Shown here in pieces: positions 24,821 to 35,469 of a stretch of 64,000 bases of DNA. This stretch comes from Prosapia bicincta (lineage: Eukaryota; Arthropoda; Insecta; Hemiptera; Cercopidae), in contig JBAIZL010000010.1 in NCBI GenBank assembly GCA_036971475.1, positions 9,781,526 through 9,845,525 on the forward strand, written 5' to 3'. A program made the position numbers and the translations under genes. Positions within the stretch are counted from its first letter, which is position 1. Each line of letters starts with the position of its first letter. The notes under the pieces were generated by a model, which had not been told where the DNA came from, did not search any database, and saw nothing but the letters and a program-made list of their open reading frames with translations.

Positions 24821-25169
24821 ATTCCTAGATGAATATTATTTTTTTAACAACCCTCGTAGTATGAAAATAAAATTGTACATAAACTTCTTATTTCACTATT
24901 TAAAGAAAAAAAAAATATTCAATGCATTATAAAACAATTGAGATCCAAAAGAAATGGTTCAATATATTAAACAAAGACAATCGAAGCTGTAACATCGAAG
25001 AGACCTGTAACATAAAAAAATCTAGTAAAAGTAAACAGAGTTGAACCTTAGTTTAACAGCCATATCTTTTCAACTTTGTTGACTCAAAATTACCTCTTTG
25101 TTGATCATTTCACCATTTAAAAAAAAATAATATTAAATTAAAGTTCTGTATGATGTTTTTATTTTACAG
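24821..25169. other. AT-rich intron end
   Basis: Plain AT-rich sequence leading to the TTTTACAG acceptor of exon B. Nothing else is seen. Confidence 0.6.
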
Positions 25170-25313
25170 ATTTTTGTTTGGACGCAAAAATGAGATTTGA
25201 TGACAATTCGGATTTCAGACAAAAGGAATTGTTTTCTCTAAGGGACTGGTCACAGGAGGATGAAAAGGAAGTGGAAGCTGCCAAACATTCATTAAATTAT
25301 ATTGCACTTGATG
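25170..25313 (+). CDS. SUCLA2: Succinyl-CoA ligase beta subunit, exon B
   Basis: The acceptor TTTTACAG ends at 25169 and the donor GTGAGT starts at 25314. The exon completes a split Tyr codon and encodes [19 protein letters not shown], then LRDWSQEDE and LNYIALDG. In the family the Asp of CLDAK is the second magnesium ligand of the ATP-grasp site. The FDDN--FRQKE stretch and the acidic DWSQEDE segment match the ATP-specific form (SUCLA2) better than SUCLG2. It joins exon A without loss or gain of residues (NP-AEDASGN-YFCLDAK). Confidence 0.95.
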
Positions 25314-25574
25314 GTGAGTCATTTGCAACACGCACGCATATGAAGAAAACAGTTGGATTCATAAAGAGATATCAGTTTCTATGAATGTTTTCGCCGACAT
25401 ATCAGTTTTGAGAATTTTTAAATAAAAATAATATTTTCAAAATTAATTTTTTTTACCATATCAAATGTTTTTTGTTTTTGTGTTTAAAACTAAATTGTAC
25501 ACTACATAAAAAAATAATTTTGGGGGAAAATTACTGTATTTTATAATTTTTAAATATTTTTTTTTGTTTTTACA

Positions 25575-25693
25575 AAGTTAAAATTTTTTGATGAAATGAA
25601 GTGTTTTTAGATTGGTTTAAATGTTGATATTTGTTTGTAGTGTGTTCTATAAATGAATGACAAAATTTGATTTGGCTTGTCTGTACTTTTATG
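25575..25693 (-). pseudogene. PLE endonuclease fragment beside the 61-bp array
   Basis: On the minus strand this reads RYKEHIKVQTSQIKFCHSF, IEHTTNKYQHLNQS and SFHQKILTL. This is the stretch that normally follows the YIG block in Penelope-like element (PLE) GIY-YIG endonucleases (compare TRYQEHIKAL ... ADHLNSTKH in the element at 60465). It continues the frame of the first array unit, so the array grew inside a PLE endonuclease copy. Confidence 0.7.
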
Positions 25694-26857
25694 TGTTCCT
25701 TGTATCGTGTGGTAAAGTTTCTTCCTGTTTGACCTATGTAGAAGCTGGAGCATGTGTTCCTTGTATCGTGTGGTAAAGTTTCTTCCTGTTTGACCTATGT
25801 AGAAGCTGGAGCATGTGTTCCTTGTATCGTGTGGTAAAGTTTCTTCCTGTTTGACCTATGTAGAAGCTGGAGCATATGTTCCTTGTATCGTGTGGTAAAG
25901 TTTCTTCCTGTTTGACCTATGTAGAAGCTGGAGCATGTGTTCCTTGTATCGTGTGGTAAAGTTTCTTCCTGTTTGACCTATGTAGAAGCTGGAGCATGTG
26001 TTCCTTGTATCGTGTGGTAAAGTTTCTTCCTGTTTGACCTATGTAGAAGCTGGAGCATATGTTCCATGTATCGTGTGGTAAAGTTTCTTCCTGTTTGACC
26101 TATGTAGAAGCTGGAGCATGTGTTCCTTGTATCGTGTGGTAAAGTTTCTTCCTGTTTGACCTATGTAGAAGCTGGAGCATGTGTTCCTTGTATCGTGTGG
26201 TAAAGTTTCTTCCTGTTTGACCTATGTAGAAGCTGGAGCATATGTTCCTTGTATCGTGTGGTAAAGTTTCTTCCTGTTTGACCTATGTAGAAGCTGGAGC
26301 ATGTGTTCCTTGTATCGTGTGGTAAAGTTTCTTCCTGTTTGACCTATGTAGAAGCTGGAGCATGTGTTCCTTGTATCGTGTGGTAAAGTTTCTTCCTGTT
26401 TGACCTATGTAGAAGCTGGAGCATGTGTTCCTTGTATCGTGTGGTAAAGTTTCTTCCTGTTTGACCTATGTAGAAGCTGGAGCATATGTTCCTTGTATCG
26501 TGTGGTAAAGTTTCTTCCTGTTTGACCTATGTAGAAGCTGGAGCATATGTTCCTTGTATCGTGTGGTAAAGTTTCTTCCTGTTTGACCTATGTAGAAGCT
26601 GGAGCATGTGTTCCTTGTATCGTGTGGTAAAGTTTCTTCCTGTTTGACCTATGTAGAAGCTGGAGCATATGTTCCATGTATCGTGTGGTAAAGTTTCTTC
26701 CTGTTTGACCTATGTAGAAGCTGGAGCATGTGTTCCTTGTATCGTGTGGTAAAGTTTCTTCCTGTTTGACCTATGTAGAAGCTGGAGCATGTGTTCCTTG
26801 TATCGTGTGGTAAAGTTTCTTCCTGTTTGACCTATGTAGAAGCTGGAGCATGTGTTC
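25694..26857 (-). repeat. 61-bp tandem array made from the PLE GIY-YIG core
   Basis: About 19 copies of a 61-bp unit (TGTTCCTTGTATCGTGTGG and following). On the minus strand each unit encodes SSFYIGQTGRNFTTRYKEH, the catalytic heart of a PLE GIY-YIG endonuclease. The unit length is not a multiple of three, so the frame shifts at each junction and no long protein is possible. Variant bases (GCATGTG versus GCATATG, and TTCCTTG versus TTCCATG) fall in a largely G-G-A pattern, a trimeric higher-order unit of 183 bp. Confidence 0.92.
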
Positions 26858-29143
26858 ATTTCATCAAAAAAGCAACACTACAGAAAATTTCAATAAAATA
26901 TACAAAAACCATCCACATCACATTCTGAAGGAGAAAATACACAATCAAATACTATATTTGGACACACAATTACAACTACTCACTGAACAATGACACCTTA
27001 CAGCCTCACAACAAAATATACAAAAACCATTCACATCACATTCTGAAGGAGAAAATACACAATAAAATACTATATTTGGACACACAATTACAACTACTCA
27101 CTGAACAATGACACCTTACAGCCTCACAATCAAATACTATATTTGGACACACAATTACAACTACTCACTGAACAATGACACCTTACAGCCTCACAATCAA
27201 ATACTATATTTGGACACACAATTACAACTACTCACTGAAAAATGACACCTTACAGCCTCACAACACAATATACAAAAACCATCCACATCACATTCTGAAG
27301 GAGAAAATACACAATCAAATACTATATTTGGACACACAATTACAACTAATCACTGAACAATGACACCTTACAGCCTCACAACAAAATATACAAAAACCAT
27401 CCACATCACATTCTGAAGGAGAAAATACACAATCAAATACTATATTTGGACACACAATTACAACTACTCACTGAACAATGACACCTTACAGCCTCACAAT
27501 CAAATACTATATTTGGACACACAATTACAACTACTCACTGAACAATGACACCTTACAGCCTCACAACAAAATATACAAAAACCATCCACATCACATTCTG
27601 AAGGAGAAAATACACAATCAAATACTATAATTGGACACACAATTACAACTACTCACTGAACAATGACACCTTACAGCCTCACAATCAAATACTATATTTG
27701 GACACACAATTACAACTACTCACTGAACAATGACACCTTACAGCCTCACAATCAAATACTATATTTGGACACACAATTACAACTACTCACTGAACAATGA
27801 CACCTTACAGCCTCACAATCAAATACTATATTTGGACACACAATTACAACTACTCACTGAACAATGACACCTTACAGCCTCACAATCAAATACTATATTT
27901 GGACACACAATTACAACTACTCACTGAACAATGACACCTTACAGCCTCACAATCAAATACTATATTTGGACACACAATTACAACTACTCACTGAACAATG
28001 ACACCTTACAGCCTCACAATCAAATACTATATTTGGACACACAATTACAACTACTCACTGAACAATGACACCTTACAGCCTCACAATCAAATACTATATT
28101 TGGACACACAATTACAACTACTCACTGAACAATGACACCTTACAGCCTCACAATCAAATACTATATTTGGACACACAATTACAACTACTCACTGAACAAT
28201 GACACCTTACAGCCTCACAATCAAATACTATATTTGGACACACAATTACAACTACTCACTGAACAATGACACCTTACAGCCTCACAATCAAATACTATAT
28301 TTGGACACACAATTACAACTACTCACTGAACAATGACACCTTACAGCCTCACAATCAAATACTATATTTGGACACACAATTACAACTACTCACTGAACAA
28401 TGACACCTTACAGCCTCACAATCAAATACTATATTTGGACACACAATTACAACTACTCACTGAACAATGACACCTTACAGCCTCACAATCAAATACTATA
28501 TTTGGACACACAATTACAACTACTCACTGAACAATGACACCTTACAGCCTCACAATCAAATACTATATTTGGACACACAATTACAACTACTCACTGAACA
28601 ATGACACCTTACAGCCTCACAATCAAATACTATATTTGGACACACAATTACAACTACTCACTGAACAATGACACCTTACAGCCTCACAATCAAATACTAT
28701 ATTTGGACACACAATTACAACTACTCACTGAACAATGACACCTTACAGCCTCACAATCAAATACTATATTTGGACACACAATTACAACTACTCACTGAAC
28801 AATGACACCTTACAGCCTCACAATCAAATACTATATTTGGACACACAATTACAACTACTCACTGAACAATGACACCTTACAGCCTCACAATCAAATACTA
28901 TATTTGGACACACAATTACAACTACTCACTGAACAATGACACCTTACAGCCTCACAATCAAATACTATATTTGGACACACAATTACAACTACTCACTGAA
29001 CAATGACACCTTACAGCCTCACAACAAAATATACAAAAACCATCCACATCACATTCTGAAGGAGAAAATACACAATCAAATACTATATTTGGACACACAA
29101 TTACAACTACTCACTGAACAATGACACCTTACAGCCTCGCAAT
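26858..29143 (+). repeat. 118/67-bp tandem array made from the PLE C-terminus
   Basis: On the + strand the first unit reads SFHQKSNTTENFNKIYKN, HPHHILKEKIHNQ and ILYLDTQLQLLTEQ, a PLE C-terminal tail. Full units are about 118 bp and include the CATCCACATCACATTCTG block. The 67-bp units lack about 51 bases of it. Full or nearly full units lie at both ends (26880-27660 mixed; 29026-29143) and a homogeneous run of 67-bp units fills the middle. No functional frame remains. Confidence 0.92.
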
Positions 29144-29884
29144 AAAATAACATGTTCCTGACCCACAACGTTGATCAATGCACTGGAAACATCAGTGCAA
29201 AAGTGTTTTTTTTCCAAGTAATGTCAATAAAAATAATTGAAAAAAGCCACTTTTAATTTTGAAACATTAATTCATTGGTTGAAAGATAAGAAACATTACT
29301 TATTACACTTTTGCCTCGTGGCTGAAGAAGTCGTAAGATGAAAACGTTTCCTCCAAGTGTAAGTTAACAATTTACCAACCTTTAGTTAACAAAAAGTCCG
29401 GTTGCAAGTAATAGCAAAAGTGTAATAAATAATTAACAACCAGATCGTCATGAACAGCAACAAGATTTTGAAACATTGCTGTTAGAATCAGCCTGTTAAT
29501 GTCAGGTTCATGTGGGTCTATTATTGTGTTTTCTCTTCATCATGGAGGTTTGTTTTTGTAAAAAGCTCTTTGTTTTTGTGTAGAATTTTATACTTGAGGT
29601 TAAAAGAGGGTCTAATTTGAGTTTGTGTTGAAATGGAATCTTAGGTGTATTTTGTTTATTGATAACTTATGGTACAAAATAGAGAAAAAAAATTCATCAT
29701 ATTTGTATACATTACCAACACCTGAAAAACATTAAAATCTCAAATACCGGGGTGAAAATAGCAAATAAAACTAAACAGACTATGGTGTAACATACAACAC
29801 ACAAAAACCTTTGCATTTATACACTATACTCTACAGATTGCAATAAACTCTAAGCTAGACAAAAGGGCAAAGGTTTTCAACAAA
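29144..29884 (+). other. PLE-end-like sequence between arrays
   Basis: A weak hammerhead-like segment lies at about 29312-29360 (CTGAAGA, short hairpin, GAAAACGTTT). Near 29850-29884 the sequence reads into a GIY-YIG frame (GFQQRFKDH) that continues in the 73-bp array. The rest is AT-rich without features. Confidence 0.4.
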
Positions 29885-30890
29885 GATTCAAAGATCACAT
29901 ACTCTCTATTAAAAATAACACTAGCTCTTGTTTTACTAATTGCTAACAGCACAACAGGATTCAAAGATCACATACTCTCTATTAAAAATAACACTAGCTC
30001 TTCTTTTACTAATTGCTAACAGCACAACAGGATTCAAAGATCACATACTCTCTATTAAAAATAACACTAGCTCTTGTTTTACTAATTGCTAACAGCACAA
30101 CAGGATTCAAAGATCACATACTCTCTATTAAAAATAACACTAGCTCTTCTTTTACTAATTGCTAACAGCACAACAGGATTCAAAGATCACATACTCTCTA
30201 TTAAAAATAACACTAGCTCTTGTTTTACTAATTGCTAACAGCACAACAGGATTCAAAGATCACATACTCTCTATTAAAAATAACACTAGCTCTTCTTTTA
30301 CTAATTGCTAACAGCACAACAGGATTCAAAGATCACATACTCTCTATTAAAAATAACACTAGCTCTTGTTTTACTAATTGCTAACAGCACAACAGGATTC
30401 AAAGATCACATACTCTCTATTAAAAATAACACTAGCTCTTCTTTTACTAATTGCTAACAGCACAACAGGATTCAAAGATCACATACTCTCTATTAAAAAT
30501 AACACTAGCTCTTCTTTTACTAATTGCTAACAGCACAACAGGATTCAAAGATCACATACTCTCTATTAAAAATAACACTAGCTCTTCTTTTACTAATTGC
30601 TAACAGCACAACAGGATTCAAAGATCACATACTCTCTATTAAAAATAACACTAGCTCTTCTTTTACTAATTGCTAACAGCACAACAGGATTCAAAGATCA
30701 CATACTCTCTATTAAAAATAACACTAGCTCTTCTTTTACTAATTGCTAACAGCACAACAGGATTCAAAGATCACATACTCTCTATTAAAAATAACACTAG
30801 CTCTTCTTTTACTAATTGCTAACAGCACAACAAGACTCAAAGATTACATGCTCTCTATTAAAAATGACAGCAGCTCATCTTTTACTAATT
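29885..30890 (+). repeat. 73-bp tandem array made from a PLE GIY-YIG helix
   Basis: About 13-14 copies of a 73-bp unit (GATTCAAAGATCACATACTC and following). Each unit encodes RFKDHILSIKNNTSS and FTNC, the segment just after the YIG block in PLE endonucleases. The first eight copies alternate CTCTTG and CTCTTC, a 146-bp dimer; later copies all carry CTCTTC. The last copy is divergent and runs into the C-terminal frame at 30889. 73 is not a multiple of three, so no long protein results. Confidence 0.92.
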
Positions 30891-31188
30891 GCTAACATTA
30901 CAACAGAAACAGGCCACAGATATTAGCAAGAATCCAGGCATTCTCACATCAACAAAAAAAAACATCACTCAAAGATTGAATTCATTTGAAATTTACAAAC
31001 ATACCAGAACACAAAATGAAAACATTTCAAATGATCTAACCCTATACGAATCAGATATAAACTTTGAACACTTTATTGGACATCTGTGTTTAAAATCTGT
31101 GCCACGTAACTCAACAAAGGTCCTAGCAGACAACCTAAACCCCGACGATTATTGGCAAGATTTTACTGTAAACATTTGGTCTCAATGA
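30889..31188 (+). pseudogene. PLE endonuclease C-terminal fragment
   Basis: An open stretch ending TGA at about 31186-31188. It contains LNSFEIYKHT, the 'LE-YEIYKH' motif found near the C-terminus of the other PLE copies here (EKYEICKH at 55000, EQYEIYRHF at 60760). It follows the 73-bp array and is the intact 3' end of the same copy. It has no catalytic residues and is not expected to function. Confidence 0.65.
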
Positions 31189-31393
31189 ATGTTTTTAAAA
31201 AATGTATATAAGTTTGTGCAAGTTGTAGTATTATTAAGGTTGAGCAGAAGTAATGATTTTTCAATGGATAATAATATTGAAGGGATGAATTGTCTTGTAT
31301 AATTAGCTTGCACATTTCTAAAGTATTGTTTGTTTAGAAGCTTTAAAACATGTACAAAAGTTTTTTAATGTTCTCTTAACTGTTATTCTACAG

Positions 31394-31554
31394 GTTCAAT
31401 CGGATGCTTAGTAAATGGAGCTGGTCTCGCTATGGCAACAATGGATATTATCAAGTTACATGGAGGTGAACCTGCAAATTTCCTTGATGTAGGTGGCGGT
31501 GCTACTGCACAACAAGTAAAAGAGGCTTTTAAGATTATTACTGCAGATCCTAAG
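31394..31554 (+). CDS. SUCLA2: Succinyl-CoA ligase beta subunit, exon C
   Basis: The acceptor CTACAG ends at 31393 and the donor GTATGT starts at 31555. The exon completes a split Gly codon and encodes [19 protein letters not shown], then [19 protein letters not shown] and [12 protein letters not shown]. This glycine-rich stretch, conserved from bacteria to animals, is the ATP-grasp end and the linker into the CoA-ligase domain, where the beta subunit meets the phosphohistidine of the alpha subunit. [12 protein letters not shown] is the SUCLA2-type sequence. The exon ends in phase 0. Confidence 0.96.
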
Positions 31555-31837
31555 GTATGTTTTAGATACCTTAATTCTTCCCTTCTGTTAGGTCTGCACT
31601 GTTTTAGGAATGTTGAAGTAGCAGATAAACACTAAGTAATGATATCATGTATGTCATTGTTCTTTTTCAGATTCATATTTGTAACGTTATCGTCTGATAT
31701 TTTCTTGTGGACACACGCCTTATATAATATTATTTCTGGGATATTTAGAACTCGGTTTCTTCATAATCATTTTTTTTTGGATTTTTGTCTTAGAACTTAT
31801 AATTTTTCATTGTTGCTTTTTAAAATGTGTACTTTAC

Positions 31838-32888
31838 TTAGCCAACGCCTGTCCTTGGCTTTTCGGCCATTCGACGCCGCGCCTCCCAGTAACGGCTAGC
31901 GGGGTCTTCAGGGTAGACGAAGAGATCTGCGCAGGACTTGAGGTGTTCGGCGTTCATTGTGTCATTCAAGCAGAGAGGGAAGGTGGAGTCATCTGCTAGG
32001 CCGATGCGGTACAGGTTCTCTTGCAGGTAGTTATAGCCAGTGAGTAGACGGAAACTGGCGACCGATTCAGAGCGCTCTAAATTACTGGGAAGCAATCCCT
32101 TAGAGGCTAAAACATCCCATTTTTTGTTTTTTGCCAGGTCCGCCATGTCGTTTAAGGTATAGGTGTTGACTACGCCATCTATGTTATTTTTGGCAGTGTT
32201 GAGTGAGATGGGGGTTGCTGGCTGATGTGCTTCCGCGCCTTTTTTTGCCAGTTCGTCAGCCATTTCGTTTCCTATTATGTCCACTAGGAATCCATTGGAG
32301 TTTGACCTTCCGTCCTTTTATTATGAGCCTCTCAATTGCCTGGCGGCAGCTGATTGTTCTTAGGCAGTCAGTGGATGCGTTTGAGGCAAGGGCCAGTATG
32401 GCTGCTTGTGAGTCTATAAAAAATACTGCATTTGCTGGTTGAATGCAAGATTGTAGAAGCGCGGTTGCGGCTTCTTGGACAGCGCTGATTTCTCCATCAA
32501 AGTTAGTGGTATTCGTACTGACGGTGGAGAAGCCCTCAAACTCCCTACAGAACCATCCTGCTCCTGTTCCTTTGAGTGTTGGGTTGTACGAGCCGTCCGT
32601 GAATATATGAAACCACTTGCCAAGAGGGTATTGCGTGGCAATGGTTTCCAGGGCATGTGCTTTTAGTGCTTGTGGGGTGGAGTCTGCCTTTACACCAGTA
32701 AAATCGTTTAGGGTTGTACAAATATGGGGTAGGTGAGTCACCATGGGAACGTAGTTACATAGCGGCTGCGGTTGAGACTGCGGAAGCTTGTATTTGTTCT
32801 TTATGGTTCGCATGTGGCATAGGGGAGATATTTGAGTTTTGAGCCGCTGGGAGGACGGTTTGTAGCCATTCCAGAGATAGCCATCCAC
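31838..32888 (-). pseudogene. LINE RNase H and C-terminal region, frameshifted
   Basis: The first frame (to about 32256) shows FTDGSYN, NFDGEISAVQEA and FFIDSQAAI, the Asp, Glu and Asp of the RNase H active site, then LQWIPSGH. A short deletion shifts the frame at about 32275. The second frame continues DIIGNEMADELAKKGA with the last catalytic Asp, then a C-terminal segment with CLNDTMNAEHLKSC. RNase H removes the RNA strand during second-strand synthesis. Confidence 0.85.
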
Positions 32889-33337
32889 TCTCCTAGCTCT
32901 TTCCCAAAATTTGAGAATTTTTTGTTCCGTCTAGCCTTTAGTGGCTCGATTTCAGCCTGGAACTGCATGGCTGTTATTGGAGTCGATTTTGCACCTCCAG
33001 TAATTGTTCTCAGTGCATTATTCTTGATGGTCTCGAGTTTGGCTAGGTTGGTGGAGCTAGCAGTGGCTATGGCTTCCCCGCCATATTCCAGGATAGGCCT
33101 TACGTAGGATTTATAGGTGGCTATCAAAACGTCCTGCTTGGCTCCCCACTTGGTAGCAGTCAACTTTTTCAAAATGTGGTTCCGTTTGTTCTTTTTTTCA
33201 GCGGCGGACCTAATGTGCTCGTTCCATGATAATTTGGTGTCCAGTGCGACACCCAGGTATGGCCTAGAGTTTTTCCACCATAGTACGAGTCCATTCATGG
33301 CTGCGTTTATGGCTTCTTCTAGTGCCTGTGGTTGCAC
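32801..33337 (-). pseudogene. LINE RT thumb/connection region
   Basis: Open for 178 codons. It contains YLGVALDTKLSWNEHI, TYKSYVRPILEYGGEA and LETIKNNALRTITG, the typical post-palm region of arthropod LINE polymerases. It overlaps the RNase H frame by about 90 bases in a different frame, another frameshift. Confidence 0.8.
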
Positions 33338-34594
33338 ATATGGCTCTTCTATGGCTACTGGTTGCCCATATGATGACGTCGTCGGCGAAAAACGTCAGCA
33401 ATTCACACCTAGCATTTTGCTGATGACAGCCTCTAGGTCGTCTATCATGAGGTTAAATAGTAGACAGCTGAGAACGGCTCCTTGTGGGAGGCCTTGTTTC
33501 AGTTTTTTAAACGATGATTGTTCGTCAAAGAATCTACACTGTATGAGGCGATTTGAAAGAAAGCTGCTAATCCACCTGTACATGTTTCCCTTTATTCCGA
33601 AAGAGTGAAGCTTTTTCATGAGTAGTTGTCGCCACACCTTGTCGTAGGCTGCCTTAAAGTCGACCAGAACTGACTGGGTGAATTTCATAACTTGGTCGGT
33701 GGTTGAACGGTGCTTCCCGAAGCCAGCTTGATTGTCGCTAATTGCACCTGATTTCTCTACAAATTCTCCCAGTCTGCGCTCAACCATGTTTTCAGCAACT
33801 TTGCAGCAGACGCTAGTAAGGGAGACTGGTCGATAGCTGGCAAGGTCTCCAGGGGGCTTGCCTTTCTTCAGAAGTGAGATTACTGTGACCTTTCTCCACT
33901 GTTGCAGAAGGCCTTTTCTCCAGGTAAGATTGTTGAGCTTGAGGAAAGTGTTTTTCGCTACGGGACCCAAGTGGCGCAGGAAATCAGAAAAGATATCGTC
34001 TGGGCCAGCAGACTTGCCCTTCTTCATGGAGTTGAGTGCCGTTTCTAACTCTACGATTGAGAAACCCTCGTAGAAATAAGTCCATTCTTCATCGGTAGGA
34101 CAAGAAGACAACTCCTTGAGGAGCGTGCTTTTCCTATCTGATAAGGGCACGTTTAAATTGCTTACAGCTGTGTAGTGAGTGCATAGAGCATTCGCTACAA
34201 TTTTGGGTGTAGTTAAGAGCTATCCATTTTTCACTATAGGTTCCGAGTGATGTGTACCCTTCTCGTTATTCAAACTGGATAAGAATCTGTGCGCTTTCAA
34301 ACCATCCTTCCTAAAGTCCAGCTTCCCAACAAATCCTCTATAAGTCTCTCTCTTAGAAATTGTAATGGCCCTGCAGAGGTCAGCTTGAGCTTTTTGTATT
34401 TTTTTGCAGTCTTCTAGATGTTTCGAGGTTTCTGCTGCGTTGCGGCATTCATTTCTCTTCTGCTTAAGTTCTTCCAAAGAGGCGTTCCAAAAGGGTTTAT
34501 AAGTCTTTACTTGACCTCTCGGTACGCTTTGGTGAGCTGCTTGAATCAGACTGGTGGAGAAACAAACGTGTTGCTGATTTATCGGGGTTATCAT
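33337..34594 (-). pseudogene. LINE reverse transcriptase, frameshifted
   Basis: 34594-34220 encodes the linker (KPFWNASLEELKQKRNE and following). 34150-33395 encodes the RT fingers and palm: KKGKSAGPDDI, ASYRPVSLTSVCCKV, DNQAGFGKHRSTTDQ, VDFKAAYDKVW and KQGLPQGAVLSCLLFN. The catalytic FADD box is present at about 33374-33395 but in a different frame from the preceding block. A stop after KNG separates linker and palm. In the family this enzyme copies the element RNA at the nicked target. Confidence 0.85.
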
Positions 34595-34753
34595 CTATGA
34601 GATCACCTTGAGTAAACGTGTTGGTTAGATTTTCAAAAGCGTTCTATGAAGCTTTCTTGAAGTTCCAGCGAGGAAGCTTACGTTTTTCTTTCCCTTTGGT
34701 TTTTGTTAGATATCTCCAGTTGGAGACAGCGGTGTCCGCATCCATCCATTGCA

Positions 34754-35107
34754 TCATTCAGTGTCAATTTGGTCCTGACAAAAAAAAGCATTGATTGCCA
34801 AGTCAAGTGTGCTAGTGTACCCAGTGCAGGACAAAAAGGTATAGTATGACGGTACCTGGATTAGGTTCCTTGAGTCTATTAGGTCTTCAATAGTCTTGCC
34901 AGTAGCATTGCAGGAGTTGTAGCCCCATCGAGTTGAGTGGGCATTGAAATCGCCGATGATAATACGGTTTTTGTGCTGGCATATGTCATGGAGTTGATCC
35001 GTAGTTGGTATATTGTTGGGCGGGTTGTATAGACCTATAACTTTGAAGTGCACACCTCTATGCCAGACATTAACGCGTATAGCTTCCAGTTTGTTGCGGT
35101 CTTCCAT
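34754..35107 (-). pseudogene. LINE endonuclease domain (EEP), partial
   Basis: The frame contains GLYNPPNN, IIIGDFNAHSTRWGY, GKTIEDLIDS and STLDLAI, the C-terminal half of an exonuclease-endonuclease-phosphatase domain that nicks target DNA for LINE insertion. The GDFNAH motif carries the catalytic Asp and Asn. The N-terminal part with the first metal-binding Glu is not in this frame. The frame stops at Q-D-Q-I-D-T-E and the next domain is in another frame, so the copy is broken. Confidence 0.8.
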
Positions 35108-35469
35108 TTCGTGCAGTATATGGAACTTGCTAGCAATATTGTTGCTTACTCCAGCAATTATACCCGAGGCAATTCGTTGAGATCTTGGTGATTAAATAAA
35201 AGTGTCTTAAATTCAGTGAATTTGGGTGGGCTCAGCCCGCCGGCATTCCAAAAAAGAATGCGGAGCTGGTTGTCAACGCCCTGACAAGGACGGTTACGTT
35301 GTCTTGTCTTCTTGATTGCTCCATGCATTTTGTCTTCCTCCTGAAGATCGCTAATAATGCTCTTGTAGACGCAGTATGGCGATCGGTGTTAGCAGATTTA
35401 GCGTTACTCAGTGTGCACCACGAGGAGGCCTGCTAACATTACACCCCTTTTTAAAATTTGTGCTTTAGT

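Larger units (their letters stand above)
31839..35446 (-). mobile_element. Non-LTR retrotransposon with EN, RT and RNase H, decayed
   Basis: A 3.6-kb minus-strand element flanked by similar 23-base direct repeats (31816-31838 and 35447-35469; CTTTTTAAAAT then TGTACTTTACT versus TTGTGCTTTAGT, three mismatches), a plausible aged target-site duplication. Domain order from its 5' end is AP-type endonuclease, reverse transcriptase, RNase H, then a short Cys/His segment. No poly(A) tail is seen. An ORF1 (gag-like) is missing, so the copy is 5'-truncated. RNase H points to the I-like group of LINEs, but I cannot place the clade. GC content is clearly higher than the surroundings. Confidence 0.85.

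Noticed and set aside
32203..34600. Several plus-strand frames of 60-163 codons across the LINE
   Set aside because: They are antisense shadows of the LINE domains, which carry clear EN, RT and RNase H motifs on the minus strand.
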